The position numbers and the translations under genes were made by a program. The notes under the pieces are model-generated. The model ran no database searches. It was not told the DNA's origin and saw nothing but the letters and a program-made list of their open reading frames with translations. This document shows, one piece after another, positions 42,327-52,440 of a stretch of DNA of 64,000 nt (its first letter is position 1; each line of letters starts with the position of its first letter). This DNA comes from Micromonospora coriariae (GTDB taxonomy: Bacteria > Actinomycetota > Actinomycetes > Mycobacteriales > Micromonosporaceae): assembly GCF_900091455.1 (NCBI RefSeq), contig NZ_LT607412.1, forward strand, positions 3,472,001 to 3,536,000. Reading direction: 5' to 3'.

Positions 42327-42340
42327 GCCCGCACGGAGGG

Positions 42341-43081
42341 TCAGCTGCGGCGCAGCATCCGGTAGGTGGCGATCCCGCCGGTGCCCAGCGCGGCGAGGAA
42401 GACCAGCCAGACGACTGTGCTGCTGACACCGACCTGCGGGCCGGTGTTCGCGGCGGCGGCGGCCAGCAGCCCGTCGTTGCCGGGGGCGGGCAGCGCCGCC
42501 GGCGGCAGCTCCGGCCAGCGGACCAGATTGGTGCTCTCCAGCATCTGCATGTGGTGCAGCACGAAGCTGTTGGCGTCGTCGCAGAGCTTGCGGACGGTGG
42601 CGTCCCGGGTGCTCGCCCGCACCGCGCCGATCACCGGAAAGATCTTGCCGTGGGCCACCCGGAGCCGGGTGACGAAGATCTGGTCGAACCGGGCGCCGGA
42701 GGCCTTCTGCATCTCCGACAGCCAGCCCTTCTGCTCGGCGGTCGGCTCGGACGGGATGGTCGCGCCCAGCTTGTTGGCGGCGTCCACGACGAGCTGGTCG
42801 AGCTTCTGGTGCTCGTTGGCGATGCCCGCGCCGATCTCCCGGACCTTGGCCGACTGTCCCTTCTCGGCGGCCATCTGGCCGGCTGGCATCTCCCACAGCC
42901 CGGCCAGCCGCACCCCGTTGAGCAGCGTCATGTCGGCGGCGTTGAGCTGCTGCCCGCCGGCGGGTGCGGCGACGGCCACACCGGGCAGGACACCGACCCC
43001 CGCGATGACAGCGATGAGCAGCATCGCCGCCCGGTGGGTCCGGTTGCCCGACCGGCGACGGGCGGATCTGAGCGGTGCCAT
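42341..43081 (-). CDS. DUF4142 secreted, membrane-anchored protein
   Basis: A 246-residue protein with an N-terminal signal (hydrophobic about 19-38, AVAAPA cleavage region), a ferritin-like four-helix DUF4142 domain (NAADMTLLNGVRLAGLWEM ... HQKLDQLVVDAANKLG ... VTRLRVAHGK), and a C-terminal membrane helix followed by RMLRRS. It would sit on the outside of the membrane. DUF4142 has no settled function. It converges on the ABC exporter with only 14 bases between. Confidence 0.85.
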   Translation of the reverse strand: MAPLRSARRRSGNRTHRAAMLLIAVIAGVGVLPGVAVAAPAGGQQLNAADMTLLNGVRLAGLWEMPAGQMAAEKGQSAKVREIGAGIANEHQKLDQLVVDAANKLGATIPSEPTAEQKGWLSEMQKASGARFDQIFVTRLRVAHGKIFPVIGAVRASTRDATVRKLCDDANSFVLHHMQMLESTNLVRWPELPPAALPAPGNDGLLAAAAANTGPQVGVSSTVVWLVFLAALGTGGIATYRMLRRS

Positions 43082-43206
43082 GTCTGCGGTGCCTCCTCGG
43101 TCCGGACCGAAACGCGTCTGAACCGGGCAGCCGCGTGCCGCCGACTGCCCGTCCGTCCACTGATACGGACTGACCGCCCGATCAGTTCACCGGTGGGCGA
43201 CTCGGG

Positions 43207-43515
43207 TCAGCGGGTGATGGCGAGGAAGCCGCCGAGCAGCAGCAGGGTGAGCGCGGCGACGGCGAAGAGCACCAGCAGCTCCCGGCGGCCGTGCCCGGCG
43301 GGGTCGCCGCCGGCCGACGCGTCGTCGGCCGGACCGGGCAGGGCCGGCAGGTCGCGGGTGAGTGCGGCCAGGTCACCGAAGGTGCGGGCGGTCCACACCG
43401 AACCCACCCGGTCGGAGAACTCGTCCAGGGTGAGCCGGCCCGCCGTGGTGTGCCGGTGCAGCTCGGCGACCACCTGGTTGCGGTCGTCGTCGGAGGCGCG
43501 CAGCTGGACATCCAC
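43207..43515 (-). CDS. DUF1707 small membrane protein
   Basis: A 102-residue protein. DUF1707 (about 1-55) is recognised by LRASDDDRNQVVAELHRHTTAGRLTLDEFSDRV-like content, including DRNQVVAELHRHTTAGRL, and is followed by a linker and one C-terminal membrane helix (about 80-100). These are common in actinobacteria with no clear role, possibly as DNA- or envelope-associated regulators. Confidence 0.85.
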   Translation of the reverse strand: MDVQLRASDDDRNQVVAELHRHTTAGRLTLDEFSDRVGSVWTARTFGDLAALTRDLPALPGPADDASAGGDPAGHGRRELLVLFAVAALTLLLLGGFLAITR

Positions 43516-43534
43516 GCCGGACAGCGTACGCGGA

Positions 43535-44716
43535 TCAGCCCACGTCGAGGGGGTCGGCGAGCAGCCGTTCGAAGGCCAGCTCGGCGGCGCCGATCAGGGG
43601 CGCGTCCGCGCCCAGCTTGGGGGTGCGCAGCCGGACGTGCTCCAGGCAGGCGCCGAGCGCGTTGGAGTTGAGCCGGCTGCGGATCTGGGCTGCCGCGGCG
43701 AGGTAGAGGTCGCGCATGGTGCCGCCGAAGATGACCATCTCGGGGTTGAAGACGTTCACCAGGTTTGCCACCCCGAAGCCGAGCCAGTCACCGGCCTGGC
43801 GGACCGCCGTCTGGGCCCGGGCGTCGCCCCGGTCGGCGGCGTCGAAGACCGCGAGCAACGCGTCCCGGCCCCGGGCGTCGGAGCGTCCGGCCGCACGGAG
43901 CAGGCCGTGCTCGCCGATCTCGGTCTCCCAGCAGCCCCGGGAGCCGCACTCGCAGGGCATGCCGTCGCGGACCACCTTCATGTGGCCGACCTCGCCGCCG
44001 TATCCGCCGTGCCCGGTCAGCCGACGCCCGCCGGCGATGATGCCGGCGCCCACGCCGACGTCGCCGTACAGGTAGATGACGTTGTCGCAGCCGGCCGCGA
44101 CACCTCGCGCGTGCTCGGCGAACGCGGCCACGTCGGCCACGTTGCCCACCGTGATGGGCACGTCGATGCCCAGTTCGGCGCCGAGCGCCGCGCCGATCGG
44201 TTCGTCCACCCAGCCGGTGGTCGGGCCGAGCCGGACCAGGCCGTCGTCGCGGCGGACCATGCCGCAGACCGCGACGCCGGCGCCCACGCAGATCGCGTCG
44301 GGCGGTACGCCCTGCTGCATCTCCTTGACCGCGCCGGCCAGCAGCGGCGCCGCCTCCGCGGCGAGCAGGCCGCGCGGGCGGTCCAGCTCCCGCTGGTCCA
44401 GCACCGCGCCGCCGAGGCCGATCCGGGCGGCGCGCAGCCGATCCACCTCCACGGAGTACGCGTACGCGAACACCCGGTCCGACTCGGGCCGGACGACCAG
44501 CGACGGTCGTCCGGCCCGGCCGGTCTCCCTCGGTGCTTCCTCGCTGACCAGCCCGACGCCGGCCAGGTCGGCGGTGAGCGCGCCGATGGTGCTGCGGTTC
44601 AGGCCCAGCGTGGTGGTGAGTTCGGCACGTGTGGTCGCCCCGTGGACGTGCACGTGCCGCAGCAGAGCTCCAAGGTTCTGCCGTCGGACCTCGTCCTGGC
44701 TCGGTGCCGGGCGCAT
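43535..44716 (-). CDS. ROK-family transcriptional regulator
   Basis: A 393-residue NagC/XylR-type regulator. The N-terminal winged helix (ATTRAELTTTLGLNRSTIGAL) is followed by a ROK sugar-kinase-like domain with GAGVAVCGMV, the zinc-binding CECGSRGCWE, and a glycine-rich GDVGVGAGIIAGG loop. It lies just downstream of the xylFGH-type operon and on the same strand, 20 bases after xylH, so it probably regulates that operon in response to a sugar. Confidence 0.87.
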   Translation of the reverse strand: MRPAPSQDEVRRQNLGALLRHVHVHGATTRAELTTTLGLNRSTIGALTADLAGVGLVSEEAPRETGRAGRPSLVVRPESDRVFAYAYSVEVDRLRAARIGLGGAVLDQRELDRPRGLLAAEAAPLLAGAVKEMQQGVPPDAICVGAGVAVCGMVRRDDGLVRLGPTTGWVDEPIGAALGAELGIDVPITVGNVADVAAFAEHARGVAAGCDNVIYLYGDVGVGAGIIAGGRRLTGHGGYGGEVGHMKVVRDGMPCECGSRGCWETEIGEHGLLRAAGRSDARGRDALLAVFDAADRGDARAQTAVRQAGDWLGFGVANLVNVFNPEMVIFGGTMRDLYLAAAAQIRSRLNSNALGACLEHVRLRTPKLGADAPLIGAAELAFERLLADPLDVG

Positions 44717-44736
44717 CGCGGTGCTACCTCCCGCGG

Positions 44737-45999
44737 TCAGCGGGTGCCGGTGGCCGCCGCGCGGCGCCGGGAGACGGCGTCGACACTCGCGGCGAGCAGC
44801 AGCACGAGGCCGGTGACCACGTACTTGACTCCCGCGCTGTACCCCATCAGGCCCATTCCGTTCTCGATGACCGCGACCACCGCGCCGCCGAGCACGGCGT
44901 CCAGGACCCGGCCCTTGCCGCCGAAGAGGCTCGTGCCGCCGATCACCGCCGCGCCGACCGCGTAGAGCAGTACGTTACTGCCCCCCGTGTTCGGGTCGAC
45001 CGAGTTGGCCCGGCTGGCCGCCACGATGCCACCGACGGCCGCCATCGACGAGCAGATCACGAACACCGAGATCCGGATCCGGTCGACGTTGATGCCGGCC
45101 CGGCGGGCCGCTTCCCGGTTGCCGCCCACGGCGTAGATGTGCCGTCCGTAGCTGGTGCGTTGGAGCACGAAGGTCCAGATGATCAGCAGCACCGCGATGA
45201 CCGGGACAACGATCGGCACACCCTTGAGTGAGCTGAACAGGACGTTGCGGCTGCGCTCCAGGTTGAGGACGTACACGGCCGTGCCGAGGATGACGGCGAG
45301 TCCGCCGATCCGCAGTGCCACCACCGCGATCGGGTCGGTGATCAGGCCGCGGGCCAACCGGGTGCGGTGGCGCAGGAGTTGCACCGCCGCGTAGCCGACG
45401 ACCGCGAGAGCGGCCAGCGCCCAGCCCAGGGTGGGGGTGAGGTTGCGGTTCGCGATGGCGAGCAGCACGTTGTCGCGGATGGAGATGTTTGTGCCCTCCT
45501 TGACGAGGAGCAGCACGATGCCCTGGAAGGCGAGGAAGCCGGCGAGGGTGACCACGAAGGACGGAATTCCGATCTTCGCGACGAGCAGACCGAGGCCGGT
45601 GCCGATGACCAGACCGGTGGCGACCGCGGCGAGCACGGCCACCCACCAGGGATAACCGAGCACGGTGACCACATTGGCCAGCACCGCCGCGCAGACCCCG
45701 CTGGCGAAGCCGGCGGAGAGGTCGATCTCGCCGAGCAGCAGCACGAAGACCAGACCCATCGCGATAAGCGTGACCGCCGCGCCCTGGGTGAAGAGGTTGG
45801 CGAAGTTGCCGGCCGACAGGAACGACGACGGCCGCATGACCGCGAAGACGGTGCAGAGCACGATCAGGCCCAGCACGGCCGGTAGCGCGCCGACGTCGCC
45901 ACCGCGTACCCGGCTCCAGTAGTTGCGGACGTGGCCCCCGACGGTCGGCGGCGGTGTGACGGCCGCGGGGCCGCCCTTCCGCACGGCGGTGGTGGTCAT
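44737..45999 (-). CDS. xylH: Sugar ABC transporter permease, XylH/RbsC family
   Basis: A 420-residue permease with about ten or more membrane helices. The family motif GEIDLSAGFASGV, the EAARRAGI coupling loop (GGNREAARRAGINVDRI) and GGTSLFGGKG are visible. Start ATG 45999 overlaps the ATPase stop as ATGA. With xylG and xylF it forms a pentose-type importer; xylose is the best guess from XylF similarity, not shown. Confidence 0.88.
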   Translation of the reverse strand: MTTTAVRKGGPAAVTPPPTVGGHVRNYWSRVRGGDVGALPAVLGLIVLCTVFAVMRPSSFLSAGNFANLFTQGAAVTLIAMGLVFVLLLGEIDLSAGFASGVCAAVLANVVTVLGYPWWVAVLAAVATGLVIGTGLGLLVAKIGIPSFVVTLAGFLAFQGIVLLLVKEGTNISIRDNVLLAIANRNLTPTLGWALAALAVVGYAAVQLLRHRTRLARGLITDPIAVVALRIGGLAVILGTAVYVLNLERSRNVLFSSLKGVPIVVPVIAVLLIIWTFVLQRTSYGRHIYAVGGNREAARRAGINVDRIRISVFVICSSMAAVGGIVAASRANSVDPNTGGSNVLLYAVGAAVIGGTSLFGGKGRVLDAVLGGAVVAVIENGMGLMGYSAGVKYVVTGLVLLLAASVDAVSRRRAAATGTR

Positions 46000-46820
46000 C
46001 GGTGGCCTCCTGAGGTCGAGTCGGCCGGCTGCGCGCCGTTGCCGTTGCCGCCTGTGCCCGCGTCGGTGGCGAGGCCCAGCCCGCCCGAGCGCCCGGCCGT
46101 GATCAGTTCGACCACCTGGGCGTGGGTGATGTCGGTGGTCTTCACCTGGGCGACCATCTGGCCGAGGTACAGCGCGGCGATCCGGTCGGAGACGGCGAAG
46201 ACGTCGTTCATGTTGTGCGAGATGAGCACCACGGCCAGGCCGTTGTCGGCGAGCCGGCGGACCAGTTCGAGCACCTGGGCGGTCTGTGCCACACCCAGCG
46301 CCGCGGTCGGCTCGTCCAGGATGACCAGCCTGCTGTTCCACAGCACCGCCTTGGCGATGGCCACGGTCTGGCGCTGACCGCCGGAGAGGCTGGAGACGTG
46401 CTGGCGCAGCGAGGTGACGGTGCGGATGGAGAGCCCGGCCAGCGTCTCGGCGGCGAGCTGTTCCATTGTCGGTTCGTCCAGCACTATGCCGCTGCGCTTC
46501 TCCCGGCCGAGGAACATGTTCTGCACGATGTCGAGGTTGTCGCAGAGCGCCAGGTCCTGGTAGACGACCTCGATGCCGAGCGCGGCGGCGTCGCGCGGGT
46601 TGCCGATGTGCACCGGTTCGCCGTTGAACAGGAACTCACCGGCGTCGGTGGGGTGGATGCCGCTGATGCACTTCACCAGGGTCGACTTGCCAGCGCCGTT
46701 GTCGCCGACCAGCGCGGTCACCTCGCCCGGGTGCACTGTGAGGGCGACATCGCGGAGCACCTGGACGGGACCGAAGCTCTTGTCGATCCCGCGTACTTCC
46801 AGCAGGGGGGTCGCGGACAC
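45996..46820 (-). CDS. xylG: Sugar ABC transporter ATP-binding protein, single domain
   Basis: A 274-residue ATPase with one nucleotide domain: Walker A GDNGAGKST, Q-loop VYQDLAL, signature LSGGQRQ, Walker B LVILDEPTAALG, H-loop ISHNM. Classical sugar ATPases of this family (RbsA, XylG) have two domains in about 500 residues; this actinobacterial type has one and must dimerise. The C-terminal 25 residues are a Gly/Asn-rich tail. It overlaps xylH by four bases. Confidence 0.87.
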   Translation of the reverse strand: MSATPLLEVRGIDKSFGPVQVLRDVALTVHPGEVTALVGDNGAGKSTLVKCISGIHPTDAGEFLFNGEPVHIGNPRDAAALGIEVVYQDLALCDNLDIVQNMFLGREKRSGIVLDEPTMEQLAAETLAGLSIRTVTSLRQHVSSLSGGQRQTVAIAKAVLWNSRLVILDEPTAALGVAQTAQVLELVRRLADNGLAVVLISHNMNDVFAVSDRIAALYLGQMVAQVKTTDITHAQVVELITAGRSGGLGLATDAGTGGNGNGAQPADSTSGGHR

Positions 46821-46862
46821 GGGGGTCTCCTTCGCAAGGGAGGTCGGGGCCCGTCCGGCGTG

Positions 46863-46902
46863 CGCCGCCCGGCACGGGAGGGTGCTCCCGTGCCGGGCGG
46901 CG
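46863..46902 (-). terminator. Strong stem-loop between xylF and xylG
   Basis: A perfect 18-bp stem with a GGTG loop in the 113-base gap inside the operon. It could act as an attenuator or a 3' stabiliser that keeps xylF mRNA in excess over xylG and xylH. Confidence 0.8.
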
Positions 46903-46933
46903 ATGGTCGTCCCGGCGGGTACTGCGGCGTCGG

Positions 46934-48028
46934 TCAGCTGATGCCGGCGTCGGCGCAGAGCTTGGCGTACGTCCCGGAGCAGACCTCTTCCTTGGTCACG
47001 TAGCCGTCGGCGATGACGTCCTTGACGTTCTCCTTGTAGATGGCCTTGGGGGTGAGCAGCACCGAGGGGACGTCCCGGCCGCCCTCCGGGTCCTTCACCG
47101 TCTGGCCGGTTTCCTTCTTCTCACCCTTGGCGAGCGCGACGGCCAGGTCGGAGGCGGCCTTGGCCTCTTCCCGGACCGCCTTGTAGACGGTCATGCACTG
47201 GTCGCCGGCGAGGATGTTCTGCAGGCCCTCGGGGGTGGCGTCCTGCCCGGTCACCGGTACCTTGCCGTTGAGCTTGTTCTTCTTCAGCACCGAGATGGCC
47301 GCGTTGCCGAGACCGTCGTTGGCGGCGAGCACGGCATCGATCTTGCCGTTGGCCTTGGTGAGCTGCTGCTCGAAGATCGTCGTGGCCTGCGCGTTGTCCC
47401 ACGCCGGTACGGCGTCCTCCGGGCCCTTGGTGTATTCCTTGGCGTCGAACTTCGGCTTGAGCACCGAGTCGTAGCCGTTCTTGAACAGGGTGGCGTTGTT
47501 GTCGGTGGGGGAGCCGTTGAGGTACGCCACGACCGGGTTCTTGGCGCTCTGGTCGGTCAGGCACTTGACCAGGCCCTCGCCCTGGAGCTTGCCGACGGAC
47601 TCGTTGTCGAAGCTGACGTAGTACTGGGCCGAGCCGCCCAGGGTCAGCCGGTCGTAGTCGATGGTGGCGACGCCCTGCGACTTGGCCTTGTCGAGCACGG
47701 CCTTGCCGGTGCCGGAGTCCAGGTTGACGATCATCAGGGCGGTGACGCCGCTGGTGATCATCTGGTCGGCGATGGTCTGGAAGGCGGTCTTGTCGTTCTG
47801 GGCGTTCTGGATGTCGTACTGGACGCCGGCGGCCTTGAACGCCTCTTCCAGGAACCGACGGTCCGCGCTCTCCCAGCGGGCGGAGGACTTGCTGTCCGGC
47901 AGGATGACGCCGATCTTGGGGGTCTTGGCGGAGCTGGCCTGGTCGTCGCCGGAGTCGCCGCCGCAGGCGGTCATGCTGCCGGTCGTGAGCAGGCCCACGG
48001 CGGCGATGGTGAGGAGCCCCTTACGCAT
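46934..48028 (-). CDS. xylF: Sugar-binding lipoprotein, XylF family
   Basis: A 364-residue periplasmic-binding-type lipoprotein. The signal ends in a lipobox (SMTACGG, Cys near 22). The mature part begins KIGVILPDSKSSARWESADRR, a strong XylF-like opening, with GVATIDYDRL, YVSFDNESVG, LAANDGLGNAAI and PVTGQDATPEG following. ATG 48028 has GAAAGGACC upstream. It feeds xylH/xylG. A LacI-type operator-like site lies 100 bases upstream. Confidence 0.9.
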   Translation of the reverse strand: MRKGLLTIAAVGLLTTGSMTACGGDSGDDQASSAKTPKIGVILPDSKSSARWESADRRFLEEAFKAAGVQYDIQNAQNDKTAFQTIADQMITSGVTALMIVNLDSGTGKAVLDKAKSQGVATIDYDRLTLGGSAQYYVSFDNESVGKLQGEGLVKCLTDQSAKNPVVAYLNGSPTDNNATLFKNGYDSVLKPKFDAKEYTKGPEDAVPAWDNAQATTIFEQQLTKANGKIDAVLAANDGLGNAAISVLKKNKLNGKVPVTGQDATPEGLQNILAGDQCMTVYKAVREEAKAASDLAVALAKGEKKETGQTVKDPEGGRDVPSVLLTPKAIYKENVKDVIADGYVTKEEVCSGTYAKLCADAGIS

Positions 48029-48127
48029 GTGCAGGGTCCTTTCGGGGTGGGGGAAGGTGTTCTTTTGTTGTGCCCGGCAACGTATTGCGCCCCGCGTGCG
48101 GTTCACAAGACCGGCGGGGCGTCAAGT

Positions 48128-48146
48128 TTGTTGGGAGCGATAACAA
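48128..48146 (-). promoter_or_regulatory. LacI-type operator upstream of xylF
   Basis: TTGTT-N9-AACAA encloses TGGGAGCGATAACA (48132-48145), an imperfect palindrome of the kind bound by LacI-family sugar repressors, with a central AGCGAT. A TTGACG hexamer follows on the minus strand and may be the -35 of the xyl operon. The local ROK protein is the alternative binder. Confidence 0.55.
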
Positions 48147-48206
48147 TTCAGCAACGCGACTGTCACTCCCTGATCATCCAGGGGCAATGACCATGGGCGG
48201 CAGCCG

Positions 48207-48686
48207 TCAGCGGGCCTGCAACGCCGCAGTGCGCGCCTCGGTCAACGCCACCAGATCCGCCGCGGCCAGTTCGAGTTGCAGACCGCGCCGGCCAGCGGAG
48301 ACATAGATCGTCGGCAGGCCCAGCGCGGAGTCGTCCAGCACGGTCGGCAGTCGCCGGCGCTGCCCGAGCGGGCTGATCCCGCCCCGCACGTAGCCGGTCG
48401 CCCGCTCGGCGACCGCCCGGTCGGCCAGCGCCGCCCGCTTGCCGCCGACAGCCGCCGCCAGCGCCTTGAGGTCGAGTTCGCCGGTGACCGGTACGACCGC
48501 GACGGTGAGCGCGCCGTCGACCTCGGTCACCAGCGACTTGAACACCCGTTCCGGCGGTACGCCGAGCGCCGCCGCCACCAGAGCGCCGTAGTTCGGCGCG
48601 TCCGGCGCCACCCGGTAGGGATGGGTTCGATGCGCGATCCCGCGCTTGACCAGCAGTGCCGTTGCCGGAGTGCCCTGTCCCGCCAC
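48207..48686 (-). CDS. ybaK: Cys-tRNA(Pro)/Cys-tRNA(Cys) deacylase, YbaK/EbsC type
   Basis: A 159-residue editing enzyme that removes cysteine mischarged onto tRNA(Pro). The family pattern is present: FKSLVTEVDGALTVAVVPV with the conserved lysine, LDLKALAAAVGGKRA, GYVRGGISPLGQRRRLPT and the final SAGRRGLQLEL. GTG at 48686 lies 7 bases after a TAGGTT hexamer that overlaps the upstream stop codon, so it may have its own leaderless promoter. Confidence 0.9.
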   Translation of the reverse strand: MAGQGTPATALLVKRGIAHRTHPYRVAPDAPNYGALVAAALGVPPERVFKSLVTEVDGALTVAVVPVTGELDLKALAAAVGGKRAALADRAVAERATGYVRGGISPLGQRRRLPTVLDDSALGLPTIYVSAGRRGLQLELAAADLVALTEARTAALQAR

Positions 48687-48696
48687 GCCGACGAAC

Positions 48697-49896
48697 CTAG
48701 TCGACCGGCTGGCAGATCAGAACTGTCGGTGCCCCGGCGACCCGGGTGAGCACCAGGCTCGCCGCCGCGTCACCGGTCAACCGCAGGTCCCGCCGGAGCT
48801 GCTCCGGAGTGAGCGCGGAACCCCGCTTGAGGATCTCCACCCGGCCCACCCGGCGGTCCCGCAGCAGAGCCCGCAGGCGCTTGAGCGAGAACGGCAGCAC
48901 GTCGGTCACCTCCAGGCAGCGCGCGTACGGGGTGCGGGTCGGCTGATCGGCGTAGAGGTAGGCGATGCTCGGGTCGCCGAGGGTGGCGCCCAGCTCGCCG
49001 GCCAGCTCGGCGACGAGGTGGGCGCGGACCACCGCCGCATCCGGGTCGTACAGGTAGCGGCGCGTCGGGCCGACCGGAGCCTCGGCGGCGCCCGAACCGG
49101 TGAGCTCGTGGTGGCCGGCCTCGTCGCCCGGTCCCTGCCGGTAGAGCGTGGCGCGGCGGGGCACCTCCGCCAGTTCGCCGCACCAGAGCGCGGCCTCGAC
49201 CAGGTCGCCGTCCACGCCGACCCACTCGGCCTCCGCGCCGGCCGGGATGAGCGCGTGATCCAGACCAGGCGCCACCTTGACGACGGTGCGGGGCACCCGC
49301 TCAGCGAGCCCGGTGACGAAATCCCACGGCGGCGAGTAGGCGCGCGGGTCGAAGATCCGCCGCCCGGTGCCGGCCCGGCGACGGGCGGGGTCGCAGAACA
49401 CCCCGTCGACCCGGGAGACGTCGAACGCTGTGGCGTCGCCGCACTCGACAGTGAACAGCTCGGCCAGCCCGGCCGCCGCGGCGTTGGCGGCGGCCATCGC
49501 GGCGGTCACCGGGTCGGCCTCCACCCCGTACACCCGGATGCCGGCGCGGGCGGCGGCGAGCGCGTCGGCACCGAGCCCGCAGCCGAGGTCGGCCAGGGTG
49601 CGCACGCCGGCCGCGCGCAGCCGGGCGGCCCGGCTGTCGGCGACCACCCGGCGGGTGGCCTGCTCCAGCCCGGCGCGGGTGAGGAACATCCCGGCGGCGG
49701 CCGGGCCGAACTTGCCGACCGCCCGGTGGCGCAGCTCGGCCTGGGTCAGTGCCGCCGAGGCCAGTGCCGGCGGCACGCCGGTCGCGCGCAGCGCCGACGC
49801 CGCGGCCAGCGGGTCACCGCCGGCCAGTCCGGCCGCCGCCGCGAGCGCGGCCGACCCCTCAGGGGTACGCAGCGCCGCCAGCTGATCGAGATCCAC
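48697..49896 (-). CDS. SAM-dependent methyltransferase with THUMP-like C-terminal domain
   Basis: A 399-residue protein. The central Rossmann fold has [14 protein letters not shown] (motif I near 105) and [18 protein letters not shown], a DPAR motif in the catalytic position. A THUMP-like region near the C-terminus ([11 protein letters not shown] ... [19 protein letters not shown]) suggests an RNA substrate. I start it at GTG 49896 (VDLDQLAAL); a reading that starts further upstream is richer in Arg/His and less convincing. It is separated from ybaK by ten bases. Confidence 0.75.
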   Translation of the reverse strand: MDLDQLAALRTPEGSAALAAAAGLAGGDPLAAASALRATGVPPALASAALTQAELRHRAVGKFGPAAAGMFLTRAGLEQATRRVVADSRAARLRAAGVRTLADLGCGLGADALAAARAGIRVYGVEADPVTAAMAAANAAAAGLAELFTVECGDATAFDVSRVDGVFCDPARRRAGTGRRIFDPRAYSPPWDFVTGLAERVPRTVVKVAPGLDHALIPAGAEAEWVGVDGDLVEAALWCGELAEVPRRATLYRQGPGDEAGHHELTGSGAAEAPVGPTRRYLYDPDAAVVRAHLVAELAGELGATLGDPSIAYLYADQPTRTPYARCLEVTDVLPFSLKRLRALLRDRRVGRVEILKRGSALTPEQLRRDLRLTGDAAASLVLTRVAGAPTVLICQPVD

Positions 49897-50083
49897 CCGA
49901 GCATTGTCCCGGGCCGGCCGGACTGGCCGGACGGTGGTGTCAGTCGGCGGGACACTCGGCTCCCCTTTCCGCGGCTTCCGGTGGTGGCAACCGACGGTAG
50001 GGAGATGGCCACGCTGGGACGAGGCGTTCCCGGCGTGTTGCGGTAACGACTGGCGGAACTGTGGCGACACGTCGGACGGCGCG

Positions 50084-50110
50084 TTGGCACTCTCCTTGAC
50101 GGAGTGCTAG
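50084..50110. promoter_or_regulatory. CIRCE element 1 (HrcA operator)
   Basis: TTGGCACTC-N9-GAGTGCTAG, against the consensus TTAGCACTC-N9-GAGTGCTAA. It overlaps the -35 hexamer, so bound HrcA would block RNA polymerase. Confidence 0.88.
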
Positions 50111-50124
50111 CCACGGAATAACCT
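50096..50124 (+). promoter_or_regulatory. groES promoter
   Basis: TTGACG (50096-50101)-N17-TAACCT (50119-50124), a near-ideal housekeeping promoter flanked by the two CIRCE elements. Confidence 0.8.
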
Positions 50125-50128
50125 GCGA

Positions 50129-50155
50129 TTAGCACTCTCACCCTGAGGGTGCCAG
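50129..50155. promoter_or_regulatory. CIRCE element 2, right arm degenerate
   Basis: The left arm TTAGCACTC is perfect; after N9 the right arm reads GGGTGCCAG instead of GAGTGCTAA. It lies at the predicted transcription start. Confidence 0.75.
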
Positions 50156-50297
50156 CTTCCGGGTCTCGCGACCCGGGTGCGAAACGCCAGGCGGACCGGC
50201 ACCCGCGACGACGGCCCCGCCCGGTGGCATGTGGCAGATTGACGCTGGTCGGCCCCGCCGGCCAGCAACGAAACCAGTACCCCAGGAGGGTATGCCC

Positions 50298-52317
<2,020 letters not shown>

Positions 52318-52335
52318 TCCGGTAGCACAATCGTC

Positions 52336-52369
52336 CCGGGGCACACCGTCGTACGGCGGTGTGCCCCGG
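52336..52369 (+). terminator. Terminator of groES-groEL1
   Basis: A perfect 13-bp stem (CCGGGGCACACCG and its complement) around an 8-base loop, 19 bases after the groEL1 stop. Confidence 0.88.
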
Positions 52370-52440
52370 TCCGTCTCCGGATCATTACCAGACGCTGACA
52401 TGGTTGGCGACCTGGCGAGTTGATCGCGCACACTGGGCCG

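Larger units (their letters stand above)
49897..50297. promoter_or_regulatory. Intergenic region with the groES promoter
   Basis: A 401-base stretch between the divergent methyltransferase and groES. The first 187 bases show nothing I recognise. The rest holds the groES promoter and two CIRCE elements, listed separately, then a 140-base leader. Confidence 0.6.

Noticed and set aside
48120..48150. lac-operator-like sequence as vector contamination
   Set aside because: The match to the E. coli operator is partial and the flanks are native high-GC sequence leading into xylF.
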